NCBI RefSeq assembly: GCF_001685355.1
Contig: NZ_CP016438.1
Location: 1,674,001-1,738,000, forward strand
DNA from: Streptomyces lincolnensis
GTDB taxonomy: Bacteria; Actinomycetota; Actinomycetes; Streptomycetales; Streptomycetaceae
Length of the DNA: 64,000 nucleotides
Direction: 5' to 3'
The position numbers and the translations under genes are program-made. The notes under the pieces were generated by a model. It was not told the origin of the DNA. It made no database searches and saw nothing but the letters and a program-made list of their open reading frames with translations. Below, piece after piece: positions 15,781-24,218 of the stretch. Numbering within the stretch: position 1 is the stretch's first letter; every line of letters begins with the position of its first letter.

Positions 15781-17025
15781 ATGAACGATTCGGCTATCGA
15801 CTACGCGGCGGTCTTCCAGGCCCTGCCCGGCATGGTGGCCCTGCTGGGGCCCGACCTGGTGTTCGCCGACGTCAACGAGGAGTTCGTCCGGCAGTCCGGC
15901 AGGGAGCGCGAGCAGCTCATCGGGCACCATCTCTTCGACGTCTTCCCGGACAACCCCAACGACAGCGCGGCGACGGGCATGCGCAACCTCAAGGCCTCGC
16001 TGCACCGGGTGCTGGACACCGGCGAGCGGGACGCGATGGCCCTCCAGCGCTACGACGTGGAGGACCCGGAGCGGCCCGGCCAGTGGCAGGAGCGGTACTG
16101 GAGCCCCTGCAACGCGCCGGTGTGCGGACCGGACGGCGAGGTGGTGCTGCTGGTGCACCGGGTCGAGGAGGTCACCGAACTGATCCGGGCCCGCGGCCGC
16201 CGGGGCGGGGGCGGACGGGCCGGCAGCCGGGGCCGGGTACTGGAGGCCGAGTTGTACACCCGCGCCCGTGAGCTCCAGGATCTCAACGACCGGCTGCGCC
16301 AGGCGCACGCCCGCGAGCGCGAGGTGGCCCTGGCCCTTCAGGAGGCGATGCTGCCCGCCCACCGCCAGGTCGGCCACCACCGGGCCGCCGTGCGCTACCG
16401 GCCCGCGGTCGGCGCGCTGAACGTGTGCGGCGACTGGTACGACCTGGTCGACCTGGTGGGCGGCAACCGGATCGGGGTGTCCGTGGGCGACGTGGTCGGC
16501 CACGGACTGGCCGCCGCCGGCGTCATGGGCCAGCTGCGCAGCGCGCTCACCGCCACCTCCCGGGTCGCCGACGGGCCCGCCCAGGCGCTCGACGTCCTCG
16601 GGCGCTACGCCCATGTGGTCGACGGCGCCGAGTCCGCCACCGCGGTCACGACCTTCGTCGACTTCGACCGCCGCACCATCACCTACAGCAGCGCCGGCCA
16701 TCCGCCGCCCGCGCTGGTCCGTCCCGACGGCCGGGTGGAGTTCCTCGACCGGGCCACCGACCCCCCGCTGGACGCCCGTCCCGACCCGGAGCCCAGACCT
16801 GAGGCCGAGACCGCCTTCGCCGACGGCGACACGCTGGTGCTGTACACCGACGGTCTGATCGAGCGGCGCCGCGAGGACATCGACACCGGCCTGGCCCGCC
16901 TCGCCGACGCCCTCACCCGGCACCGCGCGTCCGACCCCGACACCCTCGCCGACGCGGTCCTCCTGGAGCTGCTGCCCCCGGGCGGCGCGACGGACGACAC
17001 GGCCCTGATCGTCGTACGACTGTGA
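15781..17025 (+). CDS. PAS-SpoIIE protein phosphatase (PP2C)
   Basis: 414 residues. A PAS domain (residues about 8-125; YAAVFQALPGMVALLGPDLVFADVN), a coiled linker rich in Arg and Glu (about 140-190) and a SpoIIE phosphatase domain (about 195-414; VCGDWYDLVDL, SVGDVVGHGLAAAGVMGQLR, YSSAGHPPPALV, LYTDGLIERR, DDTALIVV). It has the metal-binding Asp residues and lacks the HATPase domain of the upstream protein. It probably dephosphorylates anti-sigma-factor antagonists in stress or development signalling. It follows the larger SpoIIE gene in the same direction. ATG 15781 has GGTGAGAG before it; an in-frame GTG at 15742 would add 13 residues. Confidence 0.9.
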   Translation: MNDSAIDYAAVFQALPGMVALLGPDLVFADVNEEFVRQSGREREQLIGHHLFDVFPDNPNDSAATGMRNLKASLHRVLDTGERDAMALQRYDVEDPERPGQWQERYWSPCNAPVCGPDGEVVLLVHRVEEVTELIRARGRRGGGGRAGSRGRVLEAELYTRARELQDLNDRLRQAHAREREVALALQEAMLPAHRQVGHHRAAVRYRPAVGALNVCGDWYDLVDLVGGNRIGVSVGDVVGHGLAAAGVMGQLRSALTATSRVADGPAQALDVLGRYAHVVDGAESATAVTTFVDFDRRTITYSSAGHPPPALVRPDGRVEFLDRATDPPLDARPDPEPRPEAETAFADGDTLVLYTDGLIERRREDIDTGLARLADALTRHRASDPDTLADAVLLELLPPGGATDDTALIVVRL

Positions 17026-17192
17026 ACGCGCTTGCCGGAAGGGTCCAACAGGCCGTTGTCCGGGGCCGGGTGGCCGAGCGGGCCCGGTTCCCCCTCTCAG
17101 CGCGTGCGCCTACACTGGCACCCCCCACAACACGCCGGTTGACCTGCTTGAACACGGCGGTTGAGCCATCCGCCGGAGTGAGGAGCGTCCCG

Positions 17193-17918
17193 TTGTTCTA
17201 CTACGTGCTCAAGTACGTGTTGCTGGGCCCGCTGCTGAGACTGGTGTTCCGGCCTCGAATAGAGGGCCTCGAACACGTCCCGGACACCGGCCCGGCCATC
17301 GTCGCGGGCAACCATCTCTCCTTCTCCGACCACTTCCTGATGCCCGCGGTCCTCAAGCGCCGCATCACCTTCCTGGCGAAGGCCGAGTACTTCACGGGCC
17401 CGGGTCTCAGGGGTCGGCTGACCGCGTTCTTCTTCCGCAGCGCGGGGCAGATCCCGGTGGACCGCTCCGGCAAGGAGGCGGGCCAGGCGGCGATCCGCGA
17501 GGGGCTCGGTGTGCTGAGCAAGGACGAGCTGCTGGGCATCTATCCCGAGGGGACGCGCTCGCACGACGGGCGGCTCTACAAGGGCAAGGTCGGGGTGGCG
17601 GTCATGGCGCTCAAGGCTCAGGTCCCGGTGATCCCGTGCGCGATGATCGGCACCTTCGAGGCCCAGCCGCCCGGGAAGGTCATCCCCAACATCCACCCCG
17701 TGGTGATCCGCTTCGGCAAGCCGCTCGACTTCTCCCGCTACGCCGGCATGGAGAACGAGAAGGCCATCCTGCGCGCCATCACCGACGAGATCATGTACGC
17801 GATCCTCAAGCTGTCCGAGCAGGAGTACGTCGACCAGTACGCGGCCGTCGCCAAGGCCGAGGAGGCCGCCGCGCGCCGGGACAAGGAGCGCCGGTTCCCC
17901 CGGATGCCGCTGAGCTGA
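17193..17918 (+). CDS. plsC: 1-acyl-sn-glycerol-3-phosphate acyltransferase (PlsC family)
   Basis: 241 residues with the LPLAT fold: the HX4D catalytic motif in NHLSFSDHFL, the block FFFRSAGQIPVDRSGKEAG, and YPEGTRSHDGRLYKGKVG with the phosphate-binding EGTRS. A hydrophobic N-terminus (FYYVLKYVLLGPLLRLVF) anchors it to the membrane. It acylates lysophosphatidate to phosphatidate in phospholipid synthesis. I chose the TTG at 17193 because GAGGAG sits just upstream; the frame is open further 5' but without family similarity. It stands alone between the SpoIIE pair and an epimerase. Confidence 0.9.
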   Translation: MFYYVLKYVLLGPLLRLVFRPRIEGLEHVPDTGPAIVAGNHLSFSDHFLMPAVLKRRITFLAKAEYFTGPGLRGRLTAFFFRSAGQIPVDRSGKEAGQAAIREGLGVLSKDELLGIYPEGTRSHDGRLYKGKVGVAVMALKAQVPVIPCAMIGTFEAQPPGKVIPNIHPVVIRFGKPLDFSRYAGMENEKAILRAITDEIMYAILKLSEQEYVDQYAAVAKAEEAAARRDKERRFPRMPLS

Positions 17919-17982
17919 GCCGAGCTCTGCCGTCGGCAGAACCCCGTGGCAGAACGGGAGTTGACCGTCGTACGGTCACGGC

Positions 17983-19020
17983 ATGACACGACGCGCTGTG
18001 GTGATCGGAGCGACGGGACAGATCGGACGGGCGGCCGTGGGCGCGCTCGCCCGGGACGACTGGGAGGTCACGGCCGTCTCGCGGGGCGGCGGGCGGGACG
18101 ACGGCTGGCCCGAGGGGGTGCGGGTCGCGCGGGCCGACCGGACGGACGACACGGTCCTGGCGGACGCGGTCGGCGACGGCTGCGACGTCCTGGTGGACCT
18201 GGTCGCCTACGGGCCGGAACACGCCCGGCAGTTGCTCGCGCTCTCCGACCGGGTCGGCTCCGCCGTGGTGATCTCCAGCCTCTCGGTGTACGAGGACGAC
18301 AAGGGGCGGAACTTCGACACCCAGGAAGAGCCGGGAGGTTTTCCCGAGTACCCGGTCCCGGTCACGGAGGAGCAGCGGACCGTCGCCCCCGCCGACACGT
18401 CGTACAGCACCCGCAAGGCGGGCCTGGAACGCGAACTCCTCGCCGCGGGCGACCGGTTGCCCACCACGCTCCTGCGGGCCGGGGCGATTCACGGACCGCA
18501 CTGCCGGACCCCGCGCGAGCTGTACTTCGTCAAGCGCAACCTGGACCGCCGCCCCCGGCGCGTGCTGTCCTACCGCGGTGAGAGCCGGTTCCACCCGGCG
18601 AACGTCCACAACATCGCCGAGCTGATCCGGCTGGCCGCCGCGCGGCCCGGCTCCCGGGCCCTGAACGCCGTCGACCCGGACGCGCCGACGGTGGTGCAGA
18701 TCGCCGCCGCGATCGACGCCGTGATGGGCGTGGAGACCGAGAACGTGCTCGTGGACGGGCCGCCGCCGTCGCCGACGGTGGGCGCCACCCCCTGGTCGAC
18801 GCCGGTGCCGGTGGTCTGCGCCATGTCGGCCGCCGAACGGGAGCTGGGCTACCGCCCCGTGGTCCGGTACGCCGAGAGCCTGCCGGAGACCGTCGCGTGG
18901 ATCGAGGGCAGGCTGGGCGAAGGGGACTGGCGGGAGGCGTACCCGAAGATGTTCGAGGTGTACGGCGACCTCTTCGACTACGCGGCGGAGGACGCCTTCC
19001 TCTCTGGTTCGGGTCTCTAG
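17983..19020 (+). CDS. NAD-dependent epimerase/dehydratase family protein
   Basis: 345 residues. An N-terminal Rossmann motif VVIGATGQIGRAAVGAL, then SSLSVYEDD and a SYSTRKAGLE stretch holding the Tyr-x3-Lys pair of extended SDR proteins. The later part (NVHNIAELIRLAA, ALNAVDPDAPTV) is typical of sugar-nucleotide epimerase-like proteins. Substrate cannot be told; it is cytoplasmic and appears monocistronic. ATG 17983 directly follows a weak ribosome site. Its end meets the stop of a decayed ABC permease fragment on the other strand (4 bases overlap). Confidence 0.8.
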   Translation: MTRRAVVIGATGQIGRAAVGALARDDWEVTAVSRGGGRDDGWPEGVRVARADRTDDTVLADAVGDGCDVLVDLVAYGPEHARQLLALSDRVGSAVVISSLSVYEDDKGRNFDTQEEPGGFPEYPVPVTEEQRTVAPADTSYSTRKAGLERELLAAGDRLPTTLLRAGAIHGPHCRTPRELYFVKRNLDRRPRRVLSYRGESRFHPANVHNIAELIRLAAARPGSRALNAVDPDAPTVVQIAAAIDAVMGVETENVLVDGPPPSPTVGATPWSTPVPVVCAMSAAERELGYRPVVRYAESLPETVAWIEGRLGEGDWREAYPKMFEVYGDLFDYAAEDAFLSGSGL

Positions 19021-19290
19021 TTCGGGTCGCGGTTGAACCTCGACGTGGACCAGAAGTAGCCGAGCGCGGCCAGGCCGAGGCACCAGGCGACGGCGAGCCG
19101 GCCGTTGTGGCCGATCCCGGTGCCGAGGAGCAGGCCGCGCAGGGTCTCGATGGCCCATCCCGACGGCGATCCAGGTGAGCGCCAGGGAGACGAGCGCCAG
19201 CAGCCCGACCGCCGGGATCCACTCCGGGACGGTGGCATCGGTGGAGCGGAAGCCGACGGCCACGGCTCCATGGAACCAGCTCAGGACAGG
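19017..19290 (-). pseudogene. ABC-2 (DrrB-type) permease remnant
   Basis: On the minus strand, one frame gives AVGFRSTDATVPEWIPAVG and LALTWIAVGMG (to about 19155), and the adjacent frame continues AIETLRGLLLGTGIGHNG, LAVAWCLGLAALGYFW. These are two pieces of the C-terminal part of DrrB-like ABC permeases, but the roughly 50 residues that normally separate them are missing and the frame shifts at the join. There is no start and no ATPase partner. It lies just downstream of a DUF4097 gene, where, from memory, Streptomyces commonly has drrA-like and drrB-like genes. The remnant suggests these were deleted. Confidence 0.75.
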
Positions 19291-19294
19291 GCGC

Positions 19295-20134
19295 TCAGGC
19301 CTTCGCGCGGAGGACGTCGATGTTGCCCCAGTTGGTCCGGGCGCGGACCTTGACGGTGTCCTCGGTCTCCTCCGGAGCCTCCGACGCGGTGAGCCTGTTG
19401 CGCACCTGCCCCCGGTTGGAGCTGACGTCGAGCCAGGCTGCGGTGCCCTCGCGGATGCCGACCGCGATGGAGCCGTTGGAGGTCTCCAACTGGACGTCGC
19501 CGCCGGCGACTTCGCCGACGCGAAAGGAGGCGTTGGTCGTGGTGACGGTGACCGACGCCTCGGCGCGGGTGATGTCGATGCCGCCGTTGGCGCCCTTCAC
19601 CCGCAGGTCGCCGGTCACGACGCCGACGGTCGTGGTGCCGTTCGAGTTCTTCAGGACGGCGGGGCCGTCGACGAACCCGACGCGCATGTTGCCGGAGCTG
19701 GTGGTGATCTCGGCCATGCCCTCGACCCGGTCCACGACGATCGAGCCGTGGGCGGCTGTCACGTTCAGCGGACCGGTGGTGTCGAGGCGGACGTCGCCCG
19801 AGGCCTTCACCCGGACCTCGCCGAGCCGGCCCTCACCGAGGACCTGGGCCCAGGAGCCGGTCACCTCGATGTGCGAACCCGCGGGCAGGTCGACCACCAC
19901 GTCGACCGCGCCGGAGGGCCCGATGAGGCGGCGCTCCGTCGTCCTGACGGTCAGGACACCGCTCGCATACGCGACCTCGGTCTGCTCGGCGGCCCGCACG
20001 TCCTTGTCCCGCTCCGGGTCACGGGGCCGCACCTCGACGACCGTGTCGAGGCGGTCGCCCGCGGCGAACTGGATGGAACCGGCGCCCACGTGTGCCGTGA
20101 CCGAAATCGGTTCGGGAGTGTCGAAAGAAGGCAT
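19295..20134 (-). CDS. DUF4097 family beta-strand repeat protein
   Basis: 279 residues of repeating short beta strands with alternating hydrophobic positions (VKASGDVRLDTTGPLNV, GSIVVDRVEGMAEITTSSG, GGIDITRAEASVTVTTTNA), the signature of DUF4097 adhesin-like proteins. No signal peptide or helix, so it looks cytoplasmic. Function is unknown. It is downstream of a ribbon-helix-helix protein gene (75-base gap, same strand) and upstream of an ABC permease remnant; in related genomes I recall such genes preceding DrrAB-like exporters. ATG 20134 is preceded by GAGGACGGGA. Confidence 0.8.
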   Translation of the reverse strand: MPSFDTPEPISVTAHVGAGSIQFAAGDRLDTVVEVRPRDPERDKDVRAAEQTEVAYASGVLTVRTTERRLIGPSGAVDVVVDLPAGSHIEVTGSWAQVLGEGRLGEVRVKASGDVRLDTTGPLNVTAAHGSIVVDRVEGMAEITTSSGNMRVGFVDGPAVLKNSNGTTTVGVVTGDLRVKGANGGIDITRAEASVTVTTTNASFRVGEVAGGDVQLETSNGSIAVGIREGTAAWLDVSSNRGQVRNRLTASEAPEETEDTVKVRARTNWGNIDVLRAKA

Positions 20135-20209
20135 GGCTGTCCCGTCCTCATGAGTCCTTGAGCCGTCCCCGCTGGTGGGACGTGGTGTGCGATGCGGGCA
20201 GGGGCGCGG

Positions 20210-20728
20210 TCAGCGCACCCAGCCCGTGAAGCTCTGACCGACGGTGCGGCTCCGTTCCGTCGTACGCGGCTGCGTCCCGCCGTCGACCGCGGCCGACACC
20301 GCGCGTACCAGCCACGCGTTGACCGACAGACCCTCGCGGGTCGCGGCCTCCTCGGCGCGGGTCTTGAGGTGGGCCGGCAGCCGCAGGTTGACGCGGGCGG
20401 TGCCGCCCTCGTCGCCGTCGGCGGGAACCGGGGCCTTCAGCGGTCCGGCGGACGCGGCCGGCTCCCCGGGACCGCTGCCGTAGTCGGGCGGCGGTGTCAC
20501 CACGAACTCGGGGTCGAGCCCACGCAGCCGTACGTCGACCGAGCCGGGGGCGAGTTCGTGGGTGATCTCGTCCATCGCGGCGGAGAGCACGTTGAGCATG
20601 GTCAGCCGTGTCGCCGACTCCAGCGGAGCCGTGAGCCTCTCGGCCAGCTCCCGGGCTTCGCTACCACCGGCCTCGGCGGCCACCGCGAGTTCGCGGCGGA
20701 GGGTGTGGACATACGGGGTGAGGTCCAT
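20210..20728 (-). CDS. Ribbon-helix-helix (HicB/CopG-like) DNA-binding protein
   Basis: 172 residues. The N-terminal 70 residues resemble HicB-like antitoxin proteins of Streptomyces (MDLTPYVHTLRRELAVAAEAG); after a Pro/Gly-rich linker the C-terminus is a ribbon-helix-helix (ARVNLRLPAHLKTRAEEAA and LSVNAWLVRAVSAAV). No toxin gene is adjacent. Immediately upstream lies an array of TGGYGCCAY elements spaced about 21 bp, a likely autoregulatory operator. The frame is open back to 20824, but ATG 20728 is chosen because the further upstream frame is made of the repeat array itself. It may regulate the DUF4097 gene downstream. Confidence 0.8.
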   Translation of the reverse strand: MDLTPYVHTLRRELAVAAEAGGSEARELAERLTAPLESATRLTMLNVLSAAMDEITHELAPGSVDVRLRGLDPEFVVTPPPDYGSGPGEPAASAGPLKAPVPADGDEGGTARVNLRLPAHLKTRAEEAATREGLSVNAWLVRAVSAAVDGGTQPRTTERSRTVGQSFTGWVR

Positions 20729-20737
20729 GACGCCATG

Positions 20738-20820
20738 ATGGCACCACAGTGGCGCCACCTGCAAGCAAAGTGGCGCCACGTTATGCCATCCGGTGCCATA
20801 TGGCACCCAAGTGGTGCCAT
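20738..20820. promoter_or_regulatory. Periodic operator array TGGYGCCAY upstream of the RHH gene
   Basis: Nine-base elements TGGCGCCAC (20750), TGGCGCCAC (20771), CGGTGCCAT (20791) and TGGTGCCAT (20812) start 21, 20 and 21 bases apart; an inverted copy ATGGCACCA is at 20738, and GGTGCCATATGGCACC (20792-20807) is a perfect 16-bp palindrome. Spacing of two helical turns places all sites on one DNA face, suited to co-operative ribbon-helix-helix dimers. Confidence 0.7.
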
Positions 20821-20829
20821 ACAAAGGAA

Positions 20830-20858
20830 GGAGGGGACGGCCGTCGGCCGCCCCCTCC
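20830..20858 (-). terminator. Stem-loop after tap
   Basis: GGAGGGGACGGCC pairs with GGCCGCCCCCTCC (13 bp, one G-T position) around a 3-base loop, 22 bases beyond the tap stop on the minus strand. Confidence 0.65.
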
Positions 20859-20879
20859 TCTGTCGTACGTCCCGCGGTG

Positions 20880-22481
20880 TTACGGCTTGGGCGTGGCGTG
20901 CGGTGTGCAGGTCACGTCGCGGCCGTCCAGCTTGCCGGTGAGCAGATAGGTCTCCACCCGCTCGTTGATGCACGGGTTGACCAGGTTGGTCACGCCGTGG
21001 GAGCCCGCGTCCTTCTCGGTGATCAGGCGGGAGCCCTTGAAGCGCTTGTGGAGTTCGACGGCGCCGCCGTACGGGGTGGCGGCGTCACGCTCGGCCTGCA
21101 CGATGAGGACCCCCGGCAGGCCCTTGCCGGCCCTGACGTCCACCGGCGTCTGCTGCTTGACCGGCCAGGTGGCACAGGGCAGGTTCATCCAGGCGTTGGA
21201 CCAGGTCAGGAACGGGTAGTTCTGGTGCAGCCTGGTGTTGTCGCGGTCCCACTTGCGCCAACTGGTGGGCCACTTGGCGTCGGCGCACTCCACGGCCGTG
21301 TAGACGGCGTTGCCGTTCTCCGAGGACGCGTTGCCCGCGGTGTCCGACAGGTCCGGAGCGGCCGCGTCGACCAGGGCCTGGGTGTCGCCCGCGACGTACT
21401 TGCTGAACACGGAGGCGACCGGAGCCCACGAGGAGTCGTAGTACGGGGCGCCCTGGAAGAAGCCGATCAGCTCGGCCGGGCCGACGACCCCGCCGATGGG
21501 GCTCTTCTTCGCGGTGGCCCGCAGCTCCAGCCACTTCGCCTGCACTTCGGCACGGGTGTCGCCGAGGTGGTAGGTCGCGTCGTTCTTGGCGACCCAGTCC
21601 TGCCAGTCCTTCCAGCGCATCTCGAAGGCGACGTCCTGGTCGAGGTTGGCCTCGTACCAGATCTTCTCCCGGGACGGGTTGACGACGCTGTCGACGATCA
21701 TGCGGCGGACGTGGCCCGGGAACAGCGTGCCGTAGACCGCTCCGAGGTAGGTGCCGTAGGAGACGCCCAGGAAGTTGAGCTTCTTCTCGCCCAGCGCGGC
21801 GCGGATGACGTCCAGGTCGCGCGCGCTGTTCGGAGTGGTCATGTGCGGCAGCATCTCGCCGCTGCGCTCGTAGCAGCCCTCGGCGTACTCGCGGGCGAGC
21901 TTGCGCTGGGCGCGCTTGTCGGCCTCGGAGTCCGGCACCGGATCCATCTTGGGCGCCTTGACGAACTCCTGCGGGTCGATGCAGGAGATGGGCGCCGACC
22001 TTCCGACACCGCGCGGGTCGAAGCCCACGAAGTCGTAGGCCTTGGCGGTGTTGACCCACAGCGGCGCCTTGGTCGTGACGCGGCGCGGGAAGCGCAGGCC
22101 GGAGGCACCGGGTCCGCCGGGGTTGTAGATGAGCGCGCCCTGGCGCTCCTCCTTGGTCCCGGTGCTGCCGATGCGGTCGACGGCCAGCTTGATCTGCTTG
22201 CCGTGGGGCTTGGCGTAGTCGAGCGGCACGGTGACGTAGCCGCACTGGATCGGCTTCTCCAGGCCCCAGTCGGCCGGGCAGTCCTGCCAGTCGATCCCGG
22301 CCTTGGCGGCCTTCTCGGCGGCGAGCGCGACACCGCGCGCCTCGCGGTCCTGGCCACCGCGGGATTCCCCGGTGGCGCTCGCCGTGGGCGCTGCCACGGC
22401 GCCGGCTATCAGCGTGGCCGTGACGATCGCTCCGGCCGAACCGAGTGCCGTCGTCCGCCACTTCGGTCTTGTGTCCCTCAA
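20880..22481 (-). CDS. tap: Secreted tripeptidyl aminopeptidase
   Basis: 533 residues. A signal peptide (RTTALGSAGAIVTATLIAGAV, cleavage near AAPTASA) precedes an alpha/beta hydrolase. The oxyanion block NPGGPGASG, nucleophile Ser in FLGVSYGTYLGAVYG and a late His in DAGSHGVTN form the S33-peptidase triad, with a TAP-like C-terminal domain. It matches in length and motifs the Streptomyces Tap enzyme, which removes tripeptides from secreted pro-proteins outside the cell. The start is probably TTG 22481 (GGAGGGG upstream); an ATG at 22574 would add 31 residues unlike a signal peptide. A palindrome lies about 55 bases upstream and a stem-loop follows. Confidence 0.93.
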   Translation of the reverse strand: MRDTRPKWRTTALGSAGAIVTATLIAGAVAAPTASATGESRGGQDREARGVALAAEKAAKAGIDWQDCPADWGLEKPIQCGYVTVPLDYAKPHGKQIKLAVDRIGSTGTKEERQGALIYNPGGPGASGLRFPRRVTTKAPLWVNTAKAYDFVGFDPRGVGRSAPISCIDPQEFVKAPKMDPVPDSEADKRAQRKLAREYAEGCYERSGEMLPHMTTPNSARDLDVIRAALGEKKLNFLGVSYGTYLGAVYGTLFPGHVRRMIVDSVVNPSREKIWYEANLDQDVAFEMRWKDWQDWVAKNDATYHLGDTRAEVQAKWLELRATAKKSPIGGVVGPAELIGFFQGAPYYDSSWAPVASVFSKYVAGDTQALVDAAAPDLSDTAGNASSENGNAVYTAVECADAKWPTSWRKWDRDNTRLHQNYPFLTWSNAWMNLPCATWPVKQQTPVDVRAGKGLPGVLIVQAERDAATPYGGAVELHKRFKGSRLITEKDAGSHGVTNLVNPCINERVETYLLTGKLDGRDVTCTPHATPKP

Positions 22482-22536
22482 GAGGGCCCCTCCCCGTACA
22501 TCGTTGCGATTGGTACGGGGATCCTCCCGGCTGTGA

Positions 22537-22550
22537 TGTTCATGTGAACA
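22537..22550. promoter_or_regulatory. Palindrome upstream of tap
   Basis: TGTTCATGTGAACA, arms TGTTCA/TGAACA, 56 bases before the proposed tap start. Candidate operator for an unknown regulator. Confidence 0.35.
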
Positions 22551-22611
22551 GGGGTGACCGGCCTTCTTTGCCAATCCGATAAACGGAAGTCCTCGTCCGC
22601 TCGGCGGATCC

Positions 22612-22639
22612 GGGGCCAGGAGCCCGGGGCCAGGAGCCC
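22612..22639. repeat. Two perfect tandem copies of a 14-bp unit
   Basis: GGGGCCAGGAGCCC is repeated exactly at 22612 and 22626, just beyond the ureD stop. It probably reflects replication slippage; the unit can also form small hairpins. Confidence 0.8.
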
Positions 22640-22642
22640 GGG

Positions 22643-23407
22643 CTAGGAGAGGGAGGCGAGCGCCTCGTCCAGCACCCGGCGCAGCCGTAGCCCGTCCGTC
22701 GCCACGGCGGTGACGAGGGCCGCGGGTCCGGCCAGCGGTACGACCGCGGCGCCCTCTCCCAGCACCCGGGCCGTGACCGGCTCGGCCGCGAACTCCGGTC
22801 GTACGACGACGAGCTGGCCCACGGCACGGTGGCCGGCGAGGACCGCCGGGCCGTCCCAGCCGCCCGGCGCCCCGGGACCGCAGGCCAGTTCCTGGTCGAG
22901 GACGAGCCGGCCGCCGACCCGCAGGACAAGCCGGCCGGTGAGCCGCCCGGGGTCCTCGCCCACGCGCCCGAGCACCTGTTCCTCGCGCAGGACGAGCCGG
23001 GCCGTCGCGCCGAGGTCGACGCGTGTCGTGACGTACAGCTCGCTGCCCTGCGCGGAGATCAACTGCTCGGGCAGCCAGTGCAGTTCGCCGCCGTCGACGA
23101 CGGTGAGGCGCACGTCGTAGCGGGCCTCGCCCTTGGCCTGTCCCGGCAGCGCGATGGTGGCGGCGGCCGATCCGACGCGGAGTCGGGCCCCCGCCTCGAC
23201 GCCGGCCTCCACGGTGAAGTGGTCGCCGCCGAGCGGCCCGCTCATCGCTCCGACCAGCATGACCCGCGCCTCGTCGCCGCTGCCCCGGGTCCGCCGCAGC
23301 GCCAGCGGCCCGTCGCCCTCCAGGACGGGCAGCGAGGTGCCGCCCCTGCCGTCGTCCCGCGCGAGGATCCGCGCGGTGGCCCGTACTCCCGCCACGGCCG
23401 CCGTCAC
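22643..23407 (-). CDS. ureD: Urease accessory protein UreD (UreH)
   Basis: 254 residues, mostly beta, matching Ure[34 protein letters not shown] and [21 protein letters not shown] are typical blocks. UreD binds apo-urease and with UreF and UreG forms the complex that delivers nickel. The start is GTG 23407, overlapping the ureG stop (GTGA); the frame is open upstream into ureG but has no family similarity there. It is the last gene of the urease cluster, whose order is ureA-B-C-F-G-D. Confidence 0.9.
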   Translation of the reverse strand: MTAAVAGVRATARILARDDGRGGTSLPVLEGDGPLALRRTRGSGDEARVMLVGAMSGPLGGDHFTVEAGVEAGARLRVGSAAATIALPGQAKGEARYDVRLTVVDGGELHWLPEQLISAQGSELYVTTRVDLGATARLVLREEQVLGRVGEDPGRLTGRLVLRVGGRLVLDQELACGPGAPGGWDGPAVLAGHRAVGQLVVVRPEFAAEPVTARVLGEGAAVVPLAGPAALVTAVATDGLRLRRVLDEALASLS

Positions 23408-24081
23408 GCCGTCCACGCGGCGAGCCGTGTCCGCACCCACGCGGCCACCTCGCTCACCCCGGGCTCGCTCCGGAGCGACTGGAAAACGACCGGCAGTTCG
23501 GCCCGCTGCGCCTTGGCGTCGGCCGCCATCCGCCCGAGGTCCGAGCCGACGTACGGGGCGAGGTCGGTCTTGTTGACGACGAGGAGGTCGGCGGTGGTCA
23601 CACCGGGGCCGCCCTTGCGCGGGATGTCGTCCCCTCCGGCCACGTCGATCACGAAGATCTGCGCGTCCACGAGCCCCTTCGAGAAGGTCGCGGTCAGATT
23701 GTCCCCGCCGGACTCGACGAGGATCAGGTCCAGCGGCCCGACCTCGTCCTCCAGGTCCTCCACCGCTTCGAGGTTGGCCGAGATGTCGTCCCGGATCGCC
23801 GTGTGCGGACAGGCCCCCGTCTCGACGGCCGTGATCCGCTCGGGCGGCAGCACGGCCTCCCTCAGCAGGAACTCCGCGTCCTCCCGCGTGTAGATGTCGT
23901 TGGTGACGACCGCCAGCGACAGCTCCTCCCGCAGCGCCCGGCACAGCGCGGCGACGGTCGCGGTCTTCCCGGACCCGACGGGCCCCCCGAGCCCGATCCG
24001 CAGGGCGCGGCGGGAGCCGTCGGGACGGCGGGCATCGGCGCTGACGGCAGCGGGTCCGTCGTGGGTGTGGTCGAGATGCAT
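23404..24081 (-). CDS. ureG: Urease accessory GTPase UreG
   Basis: 225 residues. P-loop [17 protein letters not shown], switch region [19 protein letters not shown], the nickel-binding motif [24 protein letters not shown] and the guanine-specific [14 protein letters not shown] short His-containing N-terminus (MHLDHTHDG) may hold nickel. UreG hydrolyses GTP to drive nickel insertion into urease with UreD and UreF. Its stop overlaps the ureD start. Upstream, a 137-base gap to ureF contains a dispersed Streptomyces-type repeat, unusual within this otherwise compact cluster. Confidence 0.95.
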   Translation of the reverse strand: MHLDHTHDGPAAVSADARRPDGSRRALRIGLGGPVGSGKTATVAALCRALREELSLAVVTNDIYTREDAEFLLREAVLPPERITAVETGACPHTAIRDDISANLEAVEDLEDEVGPLDLILVESGGDNLTATFSKGLVDAQIFVIDVAGGDDIPRKGGPGVTTADLLVVNKTDLAPYVGSDLGRMAADAKAQRAELPVVFQSLRSEPGVSEVAAWVRTRLAAWTA

Positions 24082-24112
24082 GAACGGCTCCTATAGGTCT
24101 GGCCCGTACTTT

Positions 24113-24184
24113 CAGCCCGTCCGGCGTTTGAGGACGAGGCCCCTTCAGGGCCGAAGCGGGGGTCTGGGGGCGGCAGCCCCCAGG
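24113..24184. repeat. Dispersed Streptomyces intergenic repeat in the ureF-ureG gap
   Basis: The stretch begins CAGCCCGTCCGGCG, continues with GAGGACGAGGCC and GCCGAAGCGGGGG, and ends in a GGGGGC/GCCCCC hairpin. From memory this unit recurs between genes throughout Streptomyces chromosomes, often at gene ends. Its hairpin could attenuate transcription before ureG. Confidence 0.65.
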
Positions 24185-24218
24185 GATGGGACGGGTAGGG
24201 GCGGCGGGGGCGAGAAAA

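Noticed and set aside
14536..16923. 795-codon minus-strand frame across the SpoIIE genes
   Set aside because: Antisense shadow of two genes with clear domains on the plus strand.
22643..23944. Longer ureD starting inside ureG
   Set aside because: The upstream part of the frame is an off-frame reading of ureG; GTG 23407 overlapping the ureG stop is the natural start.
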